Shown: positions 62,321-64,000 of the stretch, one piece after another
Layout of the letters: each line of letters opens with the position of its first letter
How positions within the stretch are numbered: position 1 is the stretch's first letter
DNA from: Bacillota bacterium
Lineage (GTDB): Bacteria > Bacillota > UBA4882 > UBA8346
DNA: 64,000 nucleotides
Direction: 5' to 3'
NCBI GenBank assembly: GCA_023400055.1
Contig: JAEXFN010000009.1
Location: 48,244-112,243 of the forward strand
Program-made: the position numbers and the translations under genes
The notes under the pieces: model-generated
Databases searched by the model: none
What the model was told of the DNA's origin: nothing
The model's input: only the letters and a program-made list of their open reading frames with translations

Positions 62321-63567
62321 AAGTCGAGCTTGGATTCGGAAAAACAAAGGTTCCTATGGAAATAGCCGCGGACAGGATTCTGGGGACTTTGACTCCCAAT
62401 CCGGTCCCAACGGCTATTTGCGGGGAAGCGGAAGTAAAACGGGCTTTGGCCGCTCCCATTGGCACGCCCCGGCTGAGGGATATCGTCAAGCCGGGCGAGA
62501 AAATCGCGATCGTCACCAGCGATATTACCCGTCCCATGCCGAGCAAGCAAGTCATGCCGCTTTTACTGGAAGAACTGTCGCAGGCCGGCATCGCATTAAC
62601 CGATGTAACCGTCGTTTTCGCCTTGGGCAGCCACAGGAAACATACCGCGGCGGAGCAGAAGGGCCTGGTCGGCGATGAAGTTTATTCCCAGGTGCGATGC
62701 GTCGACAGCGATGGTTCGGACTGTATCCATTTGGGCGTAACCTCCCATGGAACGCCGATGGATATTTTCCGCACCGTGGCCGAAGCGGACCGCCGGATAT
62801 GCCTGGGAAACATCGAGTATCATTACTTCGCCGGTTATAGCGGAGGGGTCAAGGCGATCCTGCCCGGAACGTCCACCCGGGAGGCCATCCAGGCCAACCA
62901 TAGCAAGATGGTTTTGGAGGCGGCGCGGGCGGGAGAAATGGCCAATAATCCGGTCCGCCGGGACATCGACGAAGTCCTTTCGTTTGTCCCGGTTGACTTC
63001 ATTCTCAATGTGGTCTTGGATGAGCACAAAACCATCATCAAAGCTGTGGCGGGCCACCCGGTTAAGGCCCACCGGGTTGGATGCCAGTTTCTGGACCGAT
63101 TCTATAAGGTGAGGATTAAAGAACCGGCTGATATCGTAGTGGTTTCAGCAGGCGGCCATCCCAAGGACATCAATCTTTATCAAGCGCAAAAGGCGTTGGA
63201 CAATGCCAAATATGCTGTAAAGGAGGGTGGCATTATCATTCTGGTGGCCAGTTGCAAGGAAGGCTTTGGTGAAGTCGTCTTTGAAAATTGGATGAGGGAA
63301 GCCGAAGCTCCCAATGATTTGATCGCCAAAATACAGCAGCAATTCGTCTTGGGCGGCCACAAAGCGGCGGCCATCGCCTTGGTGTTGAATAAATGCCGTA
63401 TTTATGTGGTCTCGGATCTGGAGGCGGATGAGGTGCGCCAGATTTTTATGAAACCCTATTCCCGCGTTCAAGAGGCCTTGGATGACGCCCTGGCCGAATT
63501 CGGCACGAATAGCAAAGTGATGATTATGCCCTATGGCGGCTCCACCCTTCCGGAAGTTATCGTCTAA
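62317..63567 (+). CDS. LarA-family nickel-pincer hydroxyacid racemase
   Basis: Family of lactate racemase LarA (DUF2088), 416 residues; the cofactor is a nickel pincer nucleotide. Blocks: VTSDITRPMPSK, VFALGSHRKHTAAE with catalytic His, GNIEYHYFAGYSGGVKAILP with the second His and the Lys that carries the cofactor, and LVASCKEGFG. As I know it, LarA homologues act on several 2-hydroxyacids, including malate. Joined to iolG by an ATGA overlap and followed by a malic enzyme, so I infer a malate racemase. The larBCE genes for the cofactor are not in the window. Confidence 0.87.
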   Translation: MKVELGFGKTKVPMEIAADRILGTLTPNPVPTAICGEAEVKRALAAPIGTPRLRDIVKPGEKIAIVTSDITRPMPSKQVMPLLLEELSQAGIALTDVTVVFALGSHRKHTAAEQKGLVGDEVYSQVRCVDSDGSDCIHLGVTSHGTPMDIFRTVAEADRRICLGNIEYHYFAGYSGGVKAILPGTSTREAIQANHSKMVLEAARAGEMANNPVRRDIDEVLSFVPVDFILNVVLDEHKTIIKAVAGHPVKAHRVGCQFLDRFYKVRIKEPADIVVVSAGGHPKDINLYQAQKALDNAKYAVKEGGIIILVASCKEGFGEVVFENWMREAEAPNDLIAKIQQQFVLGGHKAAAIALVLNKCRIYVVSDLEADEVRQIFMKPYSRVQEALDDALAEFGTNSKVMIMPYGGSTLPEVIV

Positions 63568-63599
63568 TTCCAATAATATAATGAGAATGGAGATGAACG

Positions 63600-64000
63600 A
63601 TGGATTATGCCAAAGAATCATTGCGATTGCATCGAGAGTGGAAAGGCAAAATTGAAGTGATCAGTAAGGTCTCGGTCGCAAGCAAGCAAGATTTATCGCT
63701 GGCCTACACACCGGGAGTCGCTCAGCCCTGTCTGGAGATTCAAAAAGATGTCCATCTTTCTTATGAATATACGCGCCGCTGGAACCTGGTAGCGGTGATT
63801 ACTGACGGTACGGCCGTGCTGGGGCTGGGAGATATCGGCCCCGAGGCCGCAATGCCGGTGATGGAAGGCAAATGCGTCTTATTCAAGACCTTTGGCGATG
63901 TCGATGCTTTCCCGCTTTGTATCCGGACCAAGGAAGTCGACGCCATCGTCCAGACCGTGAAAATGTTGGCCGGCAGCTTCGGGGGGGGGGGGGCAAGTTG
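63600..64000 (+). CDS. Malic enzyme (partial, runs off the window)
   Basis: Oxidative decarboxylation of malate to pyruvate. About 133 N-terminal residues are visible: LRLHREWKGKIEV, the tyrosine-bearing SLAYTPGVAQPC, VAVITDGTAVLGLGDIGPEA and MEGKCVLFKTFGDVDAFPLC. The ATG has GGAG close upstream and lies 32 bases after the LarA-like gene. At 63981-63993 a run of 13 G replaces the expected FGGINLED coding; the frame gives FGGGGQV, so the last 20 bases are suspect. Position after a predicted malate racemase supports malate as a pathway intermediate. Confidence 0.88.
   Translation, partial: MDYAKESLRLHREWKGKIEVISKVSVASKQDLSLAYTPGVAQPCLEIQKDVHLSYEYTRRWNLVAVITDGTAVLGLGDIGPEAAMPVMEGKCVLFKTFGDVDAFPLCIRTKEVDAIVQTVKMLAGSFGGGGAS

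Overview
The window looks like the chromosome of an anaerobic, sugar-fermenting Bacillota-type (Firmicutes) bacterium. The signs are strong Shine-Dalgarno sequences, sigma-A type promoters, a CIRCE element, a GlpP antiterminator, CCA-encoding tRNA genes and many RbsABC-type sugar transporters. Both sugar-binding proteins have signal peptides without a lipobox, which hints at a diderm envelope. A relative of Hydrogenispora or the Limnochordia would fit, but that is a guess.

Layout. 0-3.5 kb: riboflavin operon ribD(partial)-ribE-ribBA-ribH. 3.6-14.1 kb: assorted metabolic genes, namely a small coiled-coil gene broken by an amber codon, an aldo/keto reductase and an epimerase divergent from a MerR regulator, a lactate-dehydrogenase-like enzyme, a lytic transglycosylase, a Cof phosphatase, an ABC exporter, an MFS transporter and a nitroreductase. 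14.5-17.5 kb: secreted pectinesterase and a LysM protein. 17.7-28.0 kb: a ketose-type sugar locus (PfkB kinase, RPE/AlsE-like epimerase, DeoR regulator, two RbsA-type ATPases, two permeases, binding protein, tagatose-3-epimerase-like enzyme). 28.5-34.3 kb: glycerol genes glpK, glpP and a three-gene glycerol-3-phosphate dehydrogenase set, with paired GlpP-type antitermination leaders. 34.3-41.8 kb: PHP phosphoesterase, a second ABC exporter, an M23 murein hydrolase, LysR and purA. 41.9-45.2 kb: tRNA-Lys and tRNA-Glu, followed by a zone of decay (frameshifted groES, groEL deleted to its two ends, one intact hsp20 and one hsp20 remnant, repeat elements). 45.6-64.0 kb: a visibly more AT-rich inositol locus under a LacI-type regulator.

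The main result is the inositol locus. It encodes an ABC transporter and IolG, IolE, IolD and IolB, but within the window no IolC kinase, IolJ aldolase or IolA. In their place, in the same transcription units, lie an archaeal-type GAPDH, an archaeal-type phosphoglycerate kinase, a split transketolase, a LarA-type nickel hydroxyacid racemase and a malic enzyme. I infer a pathway in which transketolase cleaves 2-deoxy-5-keto-D-gluconate to malate semialdehyde, an isostere of glyceraldehyde 3-phosphate. The GAPDH- and PGK-like enzymes would oxidise it to D-malate with ATP formation, LarA would convert D- to L-malate, and malic enzyme would yield pyruvate.

A second unexplained signal is a set of five intergenic tandem arrays of different sequence that all share a 21-bp period. 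There is also a roughly 150-bp interspersed repeat, twice found next to such an array.
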